Below, in pieces: positions 26,458-36,077 of a stretch of 64,000 nucleotides of DNA. Under the pieces are notes generated by a model. The model saw only the letters and a list, made by a program, of their open reading frames with translations, was not told the origin of the DNA and made no database searches. A program made the translations under genes and the position numbers. Numbering within the stretch: position 1 is the first letter of the stretch; each line of letters starts with the position of its first letter. Origin of the DNA: UBA2336 sp036787955 (GTDB taxonomy: Bacteria > Bacteroidota > Bacteroidia > Cytophagales > Cyclobacteriaceae); NCBI GenBank assembly GCA_036787955.1, contig DAIQOI010000010.1, positions 45,456 through 109,455 on the forward strand, in the 5' to 3' direction.

Positions 26458-28972
26458 TGGCTGCCTTGGGCTTTTTTACCTTGAGCAGCAGTTGGTCGGC
26501 TTTGCCATCGTGGTCGGCTATAATGGTGCCGCCTTCCTCGATCTCACCTTTCAATATTTCTTCGGCCACCGGGTCTTCGAGATATTTGGTGATGGCGCGG
26601 TGCAAGGGCCGGGCGCCAAACTGCTGGTCGTAGCCTTTTTCGGCCAGGAAATCTTTGGCTTTTTCAGTGAGCTCAACGGAGTAGCCCAGCGCATTGATCC
26701 GTGCAAACACCTTTTTGAGCGTAAGTTCGATAATCTGATGGATGTGTTCGCGCTTCAGCGAGTTGAACACAATCACATCATCCAGACGGTTGAGGAACTC
26801 CGGACTGAAAGCTTTTTTAAGTGCATTCTGGATGGTGGCTTTCATCAACTCTTCCTCGCTTTCGCGTTTGGCGGCTGTTGAGAAACCGATGCCGGTTCCG
26901 AAGTCTTTCAGGTCGCGCACACCGATATTGGAGGTCATAATGATGATGGTGTTGCGGAAATCTACCCTTCGGCCGAGGCCATCGGTAAGAATACCGTCAT
27001 CCAGCACCTGCAGTAAAATATTGAATACATCGGGATGTGCTTTTTCAATTTCGTCAAGCAGCACAACCGAGTAGGGCTTGCGCCTTACTTTTTCAGTTAG
27101 CTGGCCGCCTTCTTCGTAGCCTACGTAGCCCGGAGGCGCACCTACCAGTCGTGATACGGAAAATTTTTCCATGTACTCGCTCATATCGATGCGTATCAGC
27201 GCGTCTTCCTTGTCGAACAGATAGGTGGCCAGTACTTTGGCCAGTTCGGTTTTACCTACGCCTGTAGGGCCAAGGAAAATGAACGAGCCGATGGGCTTGC
27301 GCGGATCTTTTAAACCAACACGGGTGCGTTGAATGGCTTTGGTTAATTTTTTGATGGCTTCTTCCTGGCCAATCACCTTGGCGCTCAGTTCTTCGGCCAT
27401 GCCCAGCAGCTTATTGCTTTCTTTCTGGGCAATGCGGTTGGTGGGTATGCCCGTCATCATGGCAATGACATCGGCCACATTCTCTTCGTTCACCACATAT
27501 TTTTCTGTGCGGGTTTTTTCTTCCCAGCGGGCTTTGGCCAGCTCAAGCTGCTCCAGCAGTTTCTTTTCCTTGTCGCGAAGCTGGGCGGCTTCTTCGTATT
27601 TCTGGCTCTTCACCACACGGTTCTTTTCTTTCTTCACTTCCTCGATGGCCTCTTCCAGTTTCAGGATTTCATCGGGCACGTGAATGTTGTTGATGTGCAC
27701 GCGCGCACCGGCTTCGTCCATTACGTCTATGGCCTTATCGGGCAGGAAGCGGTCGCTGATGTAGCGGTCCGACAGCCGCACGCAGGCTTCGATAGCTTCT
27801 TTGGTGTAGATTACGTGGTGGTGTTCTTCGTATTTATCCTTGATGTTCTCCAGTATTTGAAGGGTTTCTTCCGGAGTGGTGGAATCGACCATTACCATCT
27901 GGAACCTGCGTGCCAGTGCACCGTCTTTTTCTATGTACTGGCGGTATTCATCCAGCGTGGTGGCACCGATGCATTGAATTTCACCGCGGGCCAGTGCGGG
28001 CTTAAACATATTCGATGCATCGAGCGAGCCGGAAGCACCCCCGGCACCCACGATGGTGTGCAACTCGTCAATGAAGAGAATGACATCGGGCGATTTTTCC
28101 AGCTCGTTCATCACTGCTTTCATGCGCTCTTCAAACTGACCGCGGTACTTGGTGCCGGCAACCAGCGAAGCGAGATCGAGTGTAACCACACGCTTGCCAA
28201 ACAGCACACGCGACACTTTTTTCTGTACGATGCGCAGGGCCAGACCTTCGGCTATGGCCGTTTTACCTACACCCGGTTCGCCAATAAGGATGGGGTTGTT
28301 TTTCTTTCTGCGGCTGAGAATCTGGGCCACGCGTTCAATCTCTTTCTCGCGGCCCACAATCGGGTCCAGTTTGCCTTCCTCGGCAAGGCGTGTCAGGTCG
28401 CGGCCGAAATTGTCGAGCACCGGTGTGCGCGATTTTTCGGTTCCTTTCTTCTCCTTGCCGGTGGGGCTGCCACTGCCAAAGAGGCGCGATGAGTCTTCGT
28501 CCGGATCGTCCGTGTCGGAAGCATTCTGAGGACCCTCGTGCTGGTATTCCAGCATTTCCTTAACGGTTTCATAGTTTACATCGTACTTGGCCAAAAGCTG
28601 CGAAGCCAGGTTGTCGGCATCGCGCAGTATCGACAACAGCAGATGCTCGGTGCCGATGAGCTGGGCTTTGAAAATTTTAGCTTCCAGATAGGTTATTTTC
28701 AGCACCTTTTCCGATGCTTTTGTTAGTGGTATGTTAGCCAGGTTTTTGATTTGGTGAGTGGCTGTTCCTTTTGAAATTCTTTCTATTTCGGCACGCAGTT
28801 CATTTAAAGGAACACCAAGCTTTTTCAGCACGCTGACGGCCACCCCTTCGCCTTCGCGAATCAGGCCCAGCAACAGGTGCTCGGTTCCTATATAATCATG
28901 TCCCAGCCGCAGGGCCTCTTCACGGCTCAGGCTGATGACCTCTTTTACGCGGTTTGAGAATTTTGCCTCCAT
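26447..28972 (-). CDS. clpC: ATP-dependent Clp protease ATP-binding subunit ClpC
   Basis: An ~841-residue Hsp100/Clp unfoldase. It has paired Clp N-domains (MEAKFSNRVKEVI, about 1-145), AAA-1 with Walker A GEPGVGKT and Walker B VILFIDELH, a middle domain containing the UVR motif (KSQKYEEAAQLRDKEKKL) that marks ClpC rather than ClpA/B, and AAA-2 with GPTGVGKTELAK and VVLLDEIEKAHPDV. It feeds substrates to ClpP and takes part in stress proteostasis. ATG at 28972 is preferred; an in-frame GTG/ATG 12 bases upstream would only add MVHC. The stop lies within the terminator stem. Confidence 0.95.
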   Translation of the reverse strand: MEAKFSNRVKEVISLSREEALRLGHDYIGTEHLLLGLIREGEGVAVSVLKKLGVPLNELRAEIERISKGTATHQIKNLANIPLTKASEKVLKITYLEAKIFKAQLIGTEHLLLSILRDADNLASQLLAKYDVNYETVKEMLEYQHEGPQNASDTDDPDEDSSRLFGSGSPTGKEKKGTEKSRTPVLDNFGRDLTRLAEEGKLDPIVGREKEIERVAQILSRRKKNNPILIGEPGVGKTAIAEGLALRIVQKKVSRVLFGKRVVTLDLASLVAGTKYRGQFEERMKAVMNELEKSPDVILFIDELHTIVGAGGASGSLDASNMFKPALARGEIQCIGATTLDEYRQYIEKDGALARRFQMVMVDSTTPEETLQILENIKDKYEEHHHVIYTKEAIEACVRLSDRYISDRFLPDKAIDVMDEAGARVHINNIHVPDEILKLEEAIEEVKKEKNRVVKSQKYEEAAQLRDKEKKLLEQLELAKARWEEKTRTEKYVVNEENVADVIAMMTGIPTNRIAQKESNKLLGMAEELSAKVIGQEEAIKKLTKAIQRTRVGLKDPRKPIGSFIFLGPTGVGKTELAKVLATYLFDKEDALIRIDMSEYMEKFSVSRLVGAPPGYVGYEEGGQLTEKVRRKPYSVVLLDEIEKAHPDVFNILLQVLDDGILTDGLGRRVDFRNTIIIMTSNIGVRDLKDFGTGIGFSTAAKRESEEELMKATIQNALKKAFSPEFLNRLDDVIVFNSLKREHIHQIIELTLKKVFARINALGYSVELTEKAKDFLAEKGYDQQFGARPLHRAITKYLEDPVAEEILKGEIEEGGTIIADHDGKADQLLLKVKKPKAAKKE

Positions 28973-29075
28973 ACAATGCACCAAATTATCGTAAATGTAA
29001 AACTTTTTTCAGTCCTTTTTCCTGCCTGCCCTAGCTGCAACCAGCATCAACTTTACGTGAAAACGTAGGGTTGCC

Positions 29076-29702
29076 TTAATTTGTTCGGCTGCGGGGTTTC
29101 AGCAAAACGGCAGCATGCGGCCCCTCGCAGCTCAGCAGGTCAATTATGCTCAGATTATCCATAAAATCCATACCAAATACCTGGGTGTAGCGGATTTGAC
29201 AGCTCAAACTGTCAATTGGTTTCTTTTTGGGATGGATGAGGTTTCTCAGGTCGGTAACGGAATTGTCGTATTGAGTCCGGAAGGCAGGTGATTCACTTAT
29301 CCTGATGTCGGCTTTGAGCCATTTCAGGCATGCCCGAAGCAAAGCAAGATTAAGTTCATACAGGCTGACAAAACGAGTGTACATCAGGCGGTGCAACTCT
29401 TCTTCGTAATGTTCAAAGAAGGGTGAGAGCCTGTATGCGGATGTAAGCGTACGCCAGTGGTTGTTTACCCATTTTTGTGAATAGTCAATTTTTACCTGAT
29501 GAACGGGTACCTTGCCGTGTACCTTTACCGGAACGATTAACCGGTGCAGGCCGTGCGCTGCGCGGATATGACAACGGTTGCGGTAGGATTGTTTTTCGTA
29601 ATGCTCATGTCGTTCTACAATCACTTCATCGTGCAACAACACCTGTGCAAACCACTCAATACAGGGTAAGTAGTGAAGTTCAATAATACAAGGTTTGTTC
29701 AT
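29076..29702 (-). CDS. WbqC family protein
   Basis: A 208-residue WbqC-like protein. Diagnostic features are the N-terminal ELHYLPCIEWFAQ (a variant of the family's 'QP.Y.P...YF'), YRNRCHIRAAHGLHRLIVPV, KWVNNHWRTLTSAYRLSPFF and the C-terminal IIDLLSCEG. WbqC proteins are associated with surface polysaccharide loci, and a nucleotide-sugar or glycan role is suspected but not proved. ATG at 29702 overlaps the stop of the YciO/Sua5 gene (TGATG), suggesting coupling. Confidence 0.83.
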   Translation of the reverse strand: MNKPCIIELHYLPCIEWFAQVLLHDEVIVERHEHYEKQSYRNRCHIRAAHGLHRLIVPVKVHGKVPVHQVKIDYSQKWVNNHWRTLTSAYRLSPFFEHYEEELHRLMYTRFVSLYELNLALLRACLKWLKADIRISESPAFRTQYDNSVTDLRNLIHPKKKPIDSLSCQIRYTQVFGMDFMDNLSIIDLLSCEGPHAAVLLKPRSRTN

Positions 29703-30325
29703 CACCAGATAACGGGGCCAAGTCCTTCGCGTACTATTTCAACTTCTTCACCGGTACAATCCAGGATGGTGGATGGGATATTGCCACCGGCTCCGGCATC
29801 AATAACCATATCTACCTGATGGAGGTATTGCCGGTGAATTTCTTCGGGATCGGTAGTGTATTCCTGGACGACATCACCGGATTTAATGGAGGCATTGATC
29901 AAAGGGTTGCCCAGTTCCCGCACCAGCAACAAGGGGATGGCATGAGCGGGAACCCGTATGCCAACTGTTTTTTTATTTACTCCCAGAATTTTCGGCACAG
30001 CCGATGAAGATTCGAATATAAAGGTGTAGGGACCGGGAAGAACTTTCTTCATGATTTTGAAGAGGGGTGTATCGAGCCGCTTTACATACTTTGCCACTTC
30101 GCTGATGTCGTGGCAGATGAAGGAAAGATTTAGTTTTTCAGGTTTTATGTGCCGCACCTGGCAGAGGCGCTCGATGGCCCTGCGGTTCATCAGGTCGCAG
30201 CCCAGGCCGTAAACAGTGTCGGTAGGATAAATGATCAGGCCGCCATCCCGAAGGCATTGCACCACGCGGTTTATCTTGCGCATCTCAGGATTCAGCGGAT
30301 GAACCCGCAGCAGTTCGGCCGGCAT
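29702..30325 (-). CDS. L-threonylcarbamoyladenylate synthase family protein (YciO/YrdC/Sua5)
   Basis: A 207-residue YrdC-fold protein. The N-terminal IIYPTDTVYGLGCDLMNRRA (about 31-50) and the KPEKLNLSFICHDIS, PGPYTFIF, VGIRVPAHAI and LINASIKSGD blocks match the family. TsaC/Sua5 enzymes make threonylcarbamoyl-AMP for t6A37 of ANN-decoding tRNAs. The KPEKLNLSF block is closer to the YciO branch, whose role in t6A is weaker, so whether this is the main enzyme is open. Overlaps wbqC at its 3' end. Confidence 0.87.
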   Translation of the reverse strand: MPAELLRVHPLNPEMRKINRVVQCLRDGGLIIYPTDTVYGLGCDLMNRRAIERLCQVRHIKPEKLNLSFICHDISEVAKYVKRLDTPLFKIMKKVLPGPYTFIFESSSAVPKILGVNKKTVGIRVPAHAIPLLLVRELGNPLINASIKSGDVVQEYTTDPEEIHRQYLHQVDMVIDAGAGGNIPSTILDCTGEEVEIVREGLGPVIW

Positions 30326-30419
30326 AATGCAATATTAGAATTTTCCCGGAGCACTTCATTCACCGCAAAGGTAAACCATCTCGGCTGGATTTTTGTATTT
30401 TTGAAAATTACGTTATGTT

Positions 30420-31469
30420 ATGAAAGGCCTGCGCAGACTGTTTCTGTTTCTTTTGTTTTCCATCCTCTTCATCTCCTTTGCATTCTACTTTTATCAGATT
30501 TGCTTTACCCCTAATATCCTGGTAGGTAAGGAACCACGCGAACTGATTATTCCCGATTCAGCCTCTTTCAAAACGGTCCAGCAGATTTTACATGAAGGTG
30601 GTTATGTGCAGGATCTTGTCTCCTTCAGCTTTTTGGCCAGGCTGATGAAATACGATAGGCAGGTAAGACCCGGGCGGTACATTCTCAATGCCAACATGAA
30701 CAACCTGGAAGCCATCCGTTACCTGCGGCTGGGCAGGCAGGAACCCGTGATGATTACCTTTAACAACGTGCGGCTGATTACGGAGTTGGCTAAAAAAATA
30801 ACACGCAACATTGCCATGACATCCGAAGCCTTTGAGGCAGAGGTTATCCGTTTTGCCATGAACAATAATTATGGTTTTAACAAGGACAATGTGCTGGCCA
30901 TGTTTATCCCCAATACGTATGAAGTATATTACGATGTAAGCCCCGAAGATTTGATTGAACGCATGTATCAGGAGTACCGCAGGTTTTGGAATGAAGAGCG
31001 GATGGCCAAAGCCAACGCTTTGGGACTAACACCCATTGAGGTTTCTATCCTTGCTTCTATTGTGCAGGCCGAAACGGTGAAGCGCGAGGAGGCCCCGGTA
31101 ATAGCCGGCCTGTATATAAACCGTTTGAAGAAAGACATGTTGTTACAGGCCGATCCTACCCTGGTATATGCAGCCGGTGATTTTTCGCTAAAGCGGGTGC
31201 TGAATGAACACAAGGAAATAGACTCGCCTTACAACACCTATAAATATAAAGGCCTTCCGCCCGGCCCCATCAACATGCCGGAGATATATTTTATCGATGC
31301 AGTGCTGAATTATAAACCCAGCAACTACCTGTACATGTGTGCGCGCGAGGATTTTTCGGGCTATCATAACTTTGCCTCCTCGCTCACCGAACACAACCGC
31401 AATGCGATGCGTTACCGGCAGGCGCTTTCGCGCGAACAACGCAAGGCAAGAATGTTAAACAAAAACTGA
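30420..31469 (+). CDS. mltG: Endolytic murein transglycosylase MltG
   Basis: A 349-residue YceG/MltG protein that cuts nascent glycan strands and limits their length. One N-terminal transmembrane helix (about 5-27) anchors it to the inner membrane. A LysM-like part follows (SFKTVQQILHEGGYV), then the catalytic domain with SILASIVQAETVKREEAPVI, whose Glu is the catalytic residue, and LQADPTLVYA. A TATTTTTG box at 30396-30403 lies 16 bases before the ATG and may be the promoter -7 element. The thioesterase gene starts 1 base after its stop. Confidence 0.94.
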   Translation: MKGLRRLFLFLLFSILFISFAFYFYQICFTPNILVGKEPRELIIPDSASFKTVQQILHEGGYVQDLVSFSFLARLMKYDRQVRPGRYILNANMNNLEAIRYLRLGRQEPVMITFNNVRLITELAKKITRNIAMTSEAFEAEVIRFAMNNNYGFNKDNVLAMFIPNTYEVYYDVSPEDLIERMYQEYRRFWNEERMAKANALGLTPIEVSILASIVQAETVKREEAPVIAGLYINRLKKDMLLQADPTLVYAAGDFSLKRVLNEHKEIDSPYNTYKYKGLPPGPINMPEIYFIDAVLNYKPSNYLYMCAREDFSGYHNFASSLTEHNRNAMRYRQALSREQRKARMLNKN

Positions 31470-31470
31470 G

Positions 31471-31878
31471 ATGTACCAGTCCGAAACATTTGTGCGTGTG
31501 CGCTATGGCGAAACCGATCAGATGGGTTACGTGTATTACGGCTACTATGCCATGTATTACGAAGTGGCACGCGTGGAGGCATTGCGCCAGCTGGGATTAA
31601 CCTACAAGTCGCTGGAAGAGATGGGTATCATTATGCCGGTGCTGGAAAATCATTCGTATTTTATTGCACCCGGGCGGTATGATGAATTGTTGCGGATTGT
31701 AACCACCATACGCGAAAAGCCCGGTGTGCGGATTCGCTTTGCGTATGATATTTACAACGAGAAAAACGAATTGATAAACCGCGGTGAAACGCTGCTGGCC
31801 TTTATTGACCGGAAAAGCGGGAGGCCCTCGCGACCGCCGCAGGTTATGGTTGAGGTACTAAAACCATTCTTTCCGTGA
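31471..31878 (+). CDS. Acyl-CoA thioesterase, 4HBT/YbgC family
   Basis: A 135-residue hotdog-fold protein. The catalytic-type motif is YGETDQMGYVYYGYYAMYYEVARVE (quoted for its DQMGYVYYG core, about 17-26), where Asp is the usual general base/nucleophile of 4-hydroxybenzoyl-CoA thioesterases. Acyl-CoA substrate unknown; relatives act with ACP in phospholipid metabolism. Its stop overlaps the GTG start of the next gene (GTGA), so mltG, this gene and the BrkB gene look like one operon. Confidence 0.86.
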   Translation: MYQSETFVRVRYGETDQMGYVYYGYYAMYYEVARVEALRQLGLTYKSLEEMGIIMPVLENHSYFIAPGRYDELLRIVTTIREKPGVRIRFAYDIYNEKNELINRGETLLAFIDRKSGRPSRPPQVMVEVLKPFFP

Positions 31879-32858
31879 AGTTCAAGTACAGAAGATACTT
31901 CTTTACCTGGACACCTGCACGGTTCCTGGTCAACCGTGCCAGGGAAATCCGCTTCAGGAGGTGGAACAACGTTTCGCTCTACACCATCATTAAACTGTTC
32001 ATCAAAAACCTGACCGAAAACGAAATCATTGGCAGGGCCAACAGCGTAGCATTTAACTTTACGCTGGCCATTTTCCCGGCTATTATCTTCCTGTTCACGC
32101 TGATCCCTTACGTTTCTCTTATTGTGCCGGAAGTAAATGCCGAAAATATCATGGTGTTTCTGCAGCAAATGATGCCACCCAGTATGTACGAAGTGGTTGA
32201 TTCAACAATCGAAGATATCGTCAGCAACCAGCGGGGCGGGCTGCTGACTTTCGGATTTCTGTTTTCCTTGTACCTGTCAACCAACGGTATGATGGCCCTG
32301 ATGAGTGCTTTTAATGCCGTATATAAAACTGATGACCGAAGAGGACCCATCAAAATGCGCCTTATAGCTACAGGTCTCACGGTTAACCTGGCTGTCGTGC
32401 TTTTCCTTGCAATCATCCTGCTGGTGGTCGGGCAGTTGGTGCTGGATTACCTGATGAGCCACCTGAATGAATTTAAATGGCTTACAGATGTAAATGTGTG
32501 GCTGTTGTTGCTGCTGCGCTTTGCGGTGATCTTTATTGTGTTTTTTCTGGCGGTATCTACCATTTACTATTTCGGCCCTGCCATACACTACAACTGGCGG
32601 TTTTTCTCCATTGGTTCACTTTTGGCTACCATATTTATTCTGGCCATTTCATACGGGTTTTCCTACTATGTAACACATTTTGGTACCTACAACAAAGTAT
32701 ATGGCTCAATAGGTGTGCTCATTGCGCTGATGATATGGATCCAACTCATTACCATTGTGCTGCTGGTGGGTTATGAACTCAATGCCAGCATACACGATGC
32801 GGCACGCATGCAGGCATTGTGGCATGGTAAAAGATTTAAAAAGAATGATCCCGCCTGA
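31875..32858 (+). CDS. YihY/BrkB family inner-membrane protein
   Basis: A 327-residue membrane protein with six hydrophobic helices between about 55 and 310. ENEIIGRANSVAFNFTLAIFPAIIFLF and FGTYNKVYGSIGVLIALMIWIQ (cited for the family blocks 'A.A..F....PA...L' and 'YG..G..I.LM.W') are characteristic of BrkB/YihY. Despite old names (ribonuclease BN, Brk), the function is uncertain; it may be a transporter. GTG start at 31875 overlaps the thioesterase stop by 4 bases. Confidence 0.88.
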   Translation: MKFKYRRYFFTWTPARFLVNRAREIRFRRWNNVSLYTIIKLFIKNLTENEIIGRANSVAFNFTLAIFPAIIFLFTLIPYVSLIVPEVNAENIMVFLQQMMPPSMYEVVDSTIEDIVSNQRGGLLTFGFLFSLYLSTNGMMALMSAFNAVYKTDDRRGPIKMRLIATGLTVNLAVVLFLAIILLVVGQLVLDYLMSHLNEFKWLTDVNVWLLLLLRFAVIFIVFFLAVSTIYYFGPAIHYNWRFFSIGSLLATIFILAISYGFSYYVTHFGTYNKVYGSIGVLIALMIWIQLITIVLLVGYELNASIHDAARMQALWHGKRFKKNDPA

Positions 32859-32860
32859 CT

Positions 32861-33952
32861 TCAGGGTTTTTGCCCGAGTTTTTTCAGCAGCCGGGTGTGC
32901 AGCACAAGGGCCTTTCTGAAGGTTGGCAGCGAGCGATAGGGCAGATTAAATTCCCGGGCAGTTTGTTCAACGATAGGGGCAATTTTACGGTAATGTACAT
33001 GACAAATATTCGGGAACAGGTGATGTTCTATCTGATAGTTTAAGCCGCCTACAAACCAAGAAAACAACCGGTAGTCTGGGGCAAAATTGGCAGTGGTGCG
33101 CAATTGATGTACAGCCCAGGAATTTTCCAGACGACCGGAGTTATCCGGTTCCGGATATTCGGTACCGTCCGTTACATGAGCGGGCTGAAAAATGACCGAC
33201 AACATAAAACCGGACACAGCGTGCATAGCAAAAAATGCCACCGAAATTTCCCACCAGGAAAAAGGCAGCAACCATACCGGAAGTGCCAGGGTATAGGTCA
33301 GATACACTAATTTGGTCAGCACTAAAATTGTCCATTCGCGCACAGCCGTGGTGTTTTGTTTTTTCAGCAGTCCTTCGCGCTGATATTTGAAAAGACGGGA
33401 AAAGTCTTTTACAAATACCCAGACAATGGTTAACAAACCATACAGAAACCAGGCATACCAGTGCTGATAACGGTGAGCCGGCTTCCAGGCCGAGCCGGGA
33501 GCCAGCCGTAGCACACCGCGCGGACTGATATCTTCATCGGCATCGTGCACGTTGGTATAGGTATGATGCAATACATTGTGCTGTACTTTCCAGTTGGTGG
33601 CATGCCCGCCAATCAGATTCAATGAATATCCGAGCAGGCTGTTTATCCATTGTTTCTTTGAATAGGCGCCATGATTGGCATCGTGCATTACCGAAAGACC
33701 AATGCCGGCAAGCCCGATACCCATCACGATATATACCAGCAGAAGAGGAATAAACGAGGTAATGAGGCCGGTAAACAGCAAAGCATACGGAATGCCATAC
33801 AGCAGAAACATGAACAGGGTTTTTATCACCATTTCGCTGTTGGCGGTTCGGCTTAAGCCGTTTTGCCTGAAGTACTGGTTAATGCGTTGATTAAGCGTTG
33901 AGAAAAAGTCTTTGTGCGTTGTTGCAAAAGACAGGGATTTTACGTGGTTCAT
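32861..33952 (-). CDS. Fatty acid desaturase (acyl-CoA/acyl-lipid, membrane di-iron type)
   Basis: A 363-residue membrane desaturase. Three histidine boxes bind the di-iron site: HDANHGAY (about 90-97), HNVLHHTYTNV with the upstream WKVQHN (about 125-139), and QIEHHLFPNICHVHY near residue 305. Two pairs of membrane helices surround them. The last box in the QIEHHLFP form is that of front-end or linoleoyl-CoA-type desaturases. ATG at 33952 chosen, as the residues before it are not conserved-looking. Convergent with the BrkB gene with a 2-base gap. Confidence 0.92.
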   Translation of the reverse strand: MNHVKSLSFATTHKDFFSTLNQRINQYFRQNGLSRTANSEMVIKTLFMFLLYGIPYALLFTGLITSFIPLLLVYIVMGIGLAGIGLSVMHDANHGAYSKKQWINSLLGYSLNLIGGHATNWKVQHNVLHHTYTNVHDADEDISPRGVLRLAPGSAWKPAHRYQHWYAWFLYGLLTIVWVFVKDFSRLFKYQREGLLKKQNTTAVREWTILVLTKLVYLTYTLALPVWLLPFSWWEISVAFFAMHAVSGFMLSVIFQPAHVTDGTEYPEPDNSGRLENSWAVHQLRTTANFAPDYRLFSWFVGGLNYQIEHHLFPNICHVHYRKIAPIVEQTAREFNLPYRSLPTFRKALVLHTRLLKKLGQKP

Positions 33953-34075
33953 AAAAGAGAAGAGAAAATACCATGCCTGCGGCTTGGGCGGCAGGCACAT
34001 TCATCAAATATAACGATAATAATGCTTGAATGAAGGTGAAAAAGAAAAAATTAATTTAAACGGTACGAACACCAG

Positions 34076-34735
34076 TTAGGGAAGTCGTGCAATAATGGTT
34101 TTTCCGGCAGTAGTTTTATCGCCTGGTTTTACGGTAATTTCTGCGTTGAGTGGTACAAATACATCTACGCGCGAACCGAATTTGATGAAACCAAACTCAT
34201 CGCCCTGTTCCAGTCGTTGTCCTTTCTGTACGTAACATTTTATTCTTCGCGCCAACGCTCCGGCAATCTGGCGGAAAAGTATTTCTGTGCCCTCATCCGT
34301 TTTAACTGCAACCGTAGTTCGCTCGTTTTCCGTGCTCGACTTCGGATGCCATGCTACCAGATATTTTCCGGAATGATAGGCGCAATAGCTGATGGTGCCA
34401 CCCGCCGGCATGCGGTTTACATGTACATTTACCGGAGACATGAATATGGAAATTTGCTTACGCCGGTCGCGCAGGTATTCCGGCTCATCGGTTTCTTCAA
34501 CCACTACCACCTTGCCATCAGCCGGTGCCAGAATGTGCCGGGGATTTTTTTCAACATGAACGGAAGGACTGCGAAAGAACTGCAACACCAGCAGATAAAA
34601 AATTATCAGTACACCGATACCTGTGTTACGAAGTACAGGTTGTTCCGAAAAGAAGTAGTCCAGACCCCAGATTCCGGCAACTGTTATAAGCAACAGGATA
34701 AATAAAAGCGCTCTTCCTTCGCGGTGAATGGTCAT
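34076..34735 (-). CDS. psd: Phosphatidylserine decarboxylase family protein
   Basis: A 219-residue PSD of the short, archaeal-like form. Two N-terminal membrane helices (about 8-50) precede the catalytic domain: ILAPADGKVVVVEE, FMSPVNVHVNRMPAGG with its conserved His, and the self-cleavage/pyruvoyl site in FIKFGSRVDVF (Gly-Ser). It decarboxylates phosphatidylserine to phosphatidylethanolamine. The gene ends a minus-strand set with gdh (2-base gap) and, further upstream, cdsA, which makes the CDP-diacylglycerol precursor. Confidence 0.93.
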   Translation of the reverse strand: MTIHREGRALLFILLLITVAGIWGLDYFFSEQPVLRNTGIGVLIIFYLLVLQFFRSPSVHVEKNPRHILAPADGKVVVVEETDEPEYLRDRRKQISIFMSPVNVHVNRMPAGGTISYCAYHSGKYLVAWHPKSSTENERTTVAVKTDEGTEILFRQIAGALARRIKCYVQKGQRLEQGDEFGFIKFGSRVDVFVPLNAEITVKPGDKTTAGKTIIARLP

Positions 34736-34737
34736 AT

Positions 34738-36012
34738 TTAGTATCCTCCTCGGTACTGATAGGTTTTGGCTACTTTATCAATGGCCACCATGTAGGCGGC
34801 TATGCGCATGGATACATTGTATTGCTGGGCAGTTTGGTACACTTTATTAAACGCTTCCTTCATGATGCGGTCGCTTCTGCGGTTCACGCGCTCGGCATCC
34901 CATTTATAACCCAGGCGGTTTTGCACCCACTCAAAATACGACACCGTAACCCCGCCGGCATTGGCCAGAATATCGGGTACCACCATAATGCCTTTTTGGT
35001 TAATAATGCTGTCGGCTCGGGACGAGGTAGGACCGTTGGCACCTTCCACAATCAACCTGGCCTGGATGTGGGGGGCATTGGAAGCTGTGATCACATCCTC
35101 GGTTGCTGCGGGCACCAGCACATCCACCGGAAGCGTAAGGATGTCATCGCGGTTGATTTTTTCTGCGCCCGCAAAACCCGCCAGTGAGCCTTTGTTTTTC
35201 TGCACATACTGGACGGCCGCCTCAATGTCAATTCCTTTTTCATTGTAGTAAGCCCCCGAAAGGTCGCTGATTGCCTGTACAATCAGGCCGCGCTCAGCCA
35301 GCAGGCGGGCAGCCCATGAGCCTACATTGCCAAAGCCCTGCACCGCACAGGTGGCTTTATAGGGGTTGATTTTCATTTTTTCCATGGCGGTGAGGGCGGT
35401 AACCATCACACCGCGTCCGGTAGCTTCGGTGCGCCCTAACGATCCCCCCAACACCAACGGTTTTCCGGTAACTACGGCATTTACCGTCATGCCCTGTGTT
35501 TTGGAATATTCATCCATCAGCCAGGCCATCTCGCGCGGACCTGTACCCATGTCGGGGGCGGGTATATCGCGGTCCGGGCCGAAAATATCGATCATGGCAG
35601 AGGTGTAGGCCCGGGTGAGTCGTTCAATTTCTCCTGCTGACATTTCGCGCGGGTTGCAGGCGATGCCGCCTTTTGCACCTCCGTAGGGAATATCTACCAC
35701 CGCACATTTCCAGGTCATCCAGGCTGCCAATGCCTTCACTTCATCGAGGTTAACATGGGGATCATAGCGAATGCCTCCTTTTGACGGGCCGAGTATGTTG
35801 GAGTGAATAACCCGGTAGCCCTCGAACACACGCTTGCTGCCATCATCCATGGTGATGGGCAGTGATACAATAACCTGTTTGGTGGGCGATTTCAGAACAT
35901 TGTAGGTTTCTTCATCCAGGCCCAGCTTCATGGCCGCCTCGTGAAAGCGCGACATCATGGCTTCAAACGGATTTTCCTTATCCGTAATGGGAGCCGGTTC
36001 TACGTACGACAT
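34738..36012 (-). CDS. Glu/Leu/Phe/Val dehydrogenase (glutamate dehydrogenase)
   Basis: A 424-residue hexameric-type dehydrogenase that interconverts glutamate and 2-oxoglutarate plus ammonia. Substrate region: GYRVIHSNILGPSKGGIRYDP with the conserved Lys, and VVDIPYGGAKGGI, containing the catalytic Lys. NAD(P) region: CAVQGFGNVGSWAARLLAERG (Rossmann GxGxxG). The C-terminal IVEGANGPTS block completes the set. Length is typical for the NAD-linked bacterial enzyme. Cofactor preference is not determined here. Confidence 0.94.
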   Translation of the reverse strand: MSYVEPAPITDKENPFEAMMSRFHEAAMKLGLDEETYNVLKSPTKQVIVSLPITMDDGSKRVFEGYRVIHSNILGPSKGGIRYDPHVNLDEVKALAAWMTWKCAVVDIPYGGAKGGIACNPREMSAGEIERLTRAYTSAMIDIFGPDRDIPAPDMGTGPREMAWLMDEYSKTQGMTVNAVVTGKPLVLGGSLGRTEATGRGVMVTALTAMEKMKINPYKATCAVQGFGNVGSWAARLLAERGLIVQAISDLSGAYYNEKGIDIEAAVQYVQKNKGSLAGFAGAEKINRDDILTLPVDVLVPAATEDVITASNAPHIQARLIVEGANGPTSSRADSIINQKGIMVVPDILANAGGVTVSYFEWVQNRLGYKWDAERVNRRSDRIMKEAFNKVYQTAQQYNVSMRIAAYMVAIDKVAKTYQYRGGY

Positions 36013-36077
36013 AAATGGTAAAAATGGATTTTCCGGTGCGGCCGCAAAGATAGATAAATTCCCGTGCTGGCTGCTTT

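Noticed and set aside
27680..28492. Long plus-strand frame opposite clpC
   Set aside because: It is the antisense shadow of a strongly conserved gene in a GC-rich area; amino acid composition is atypical and no family motif is present.
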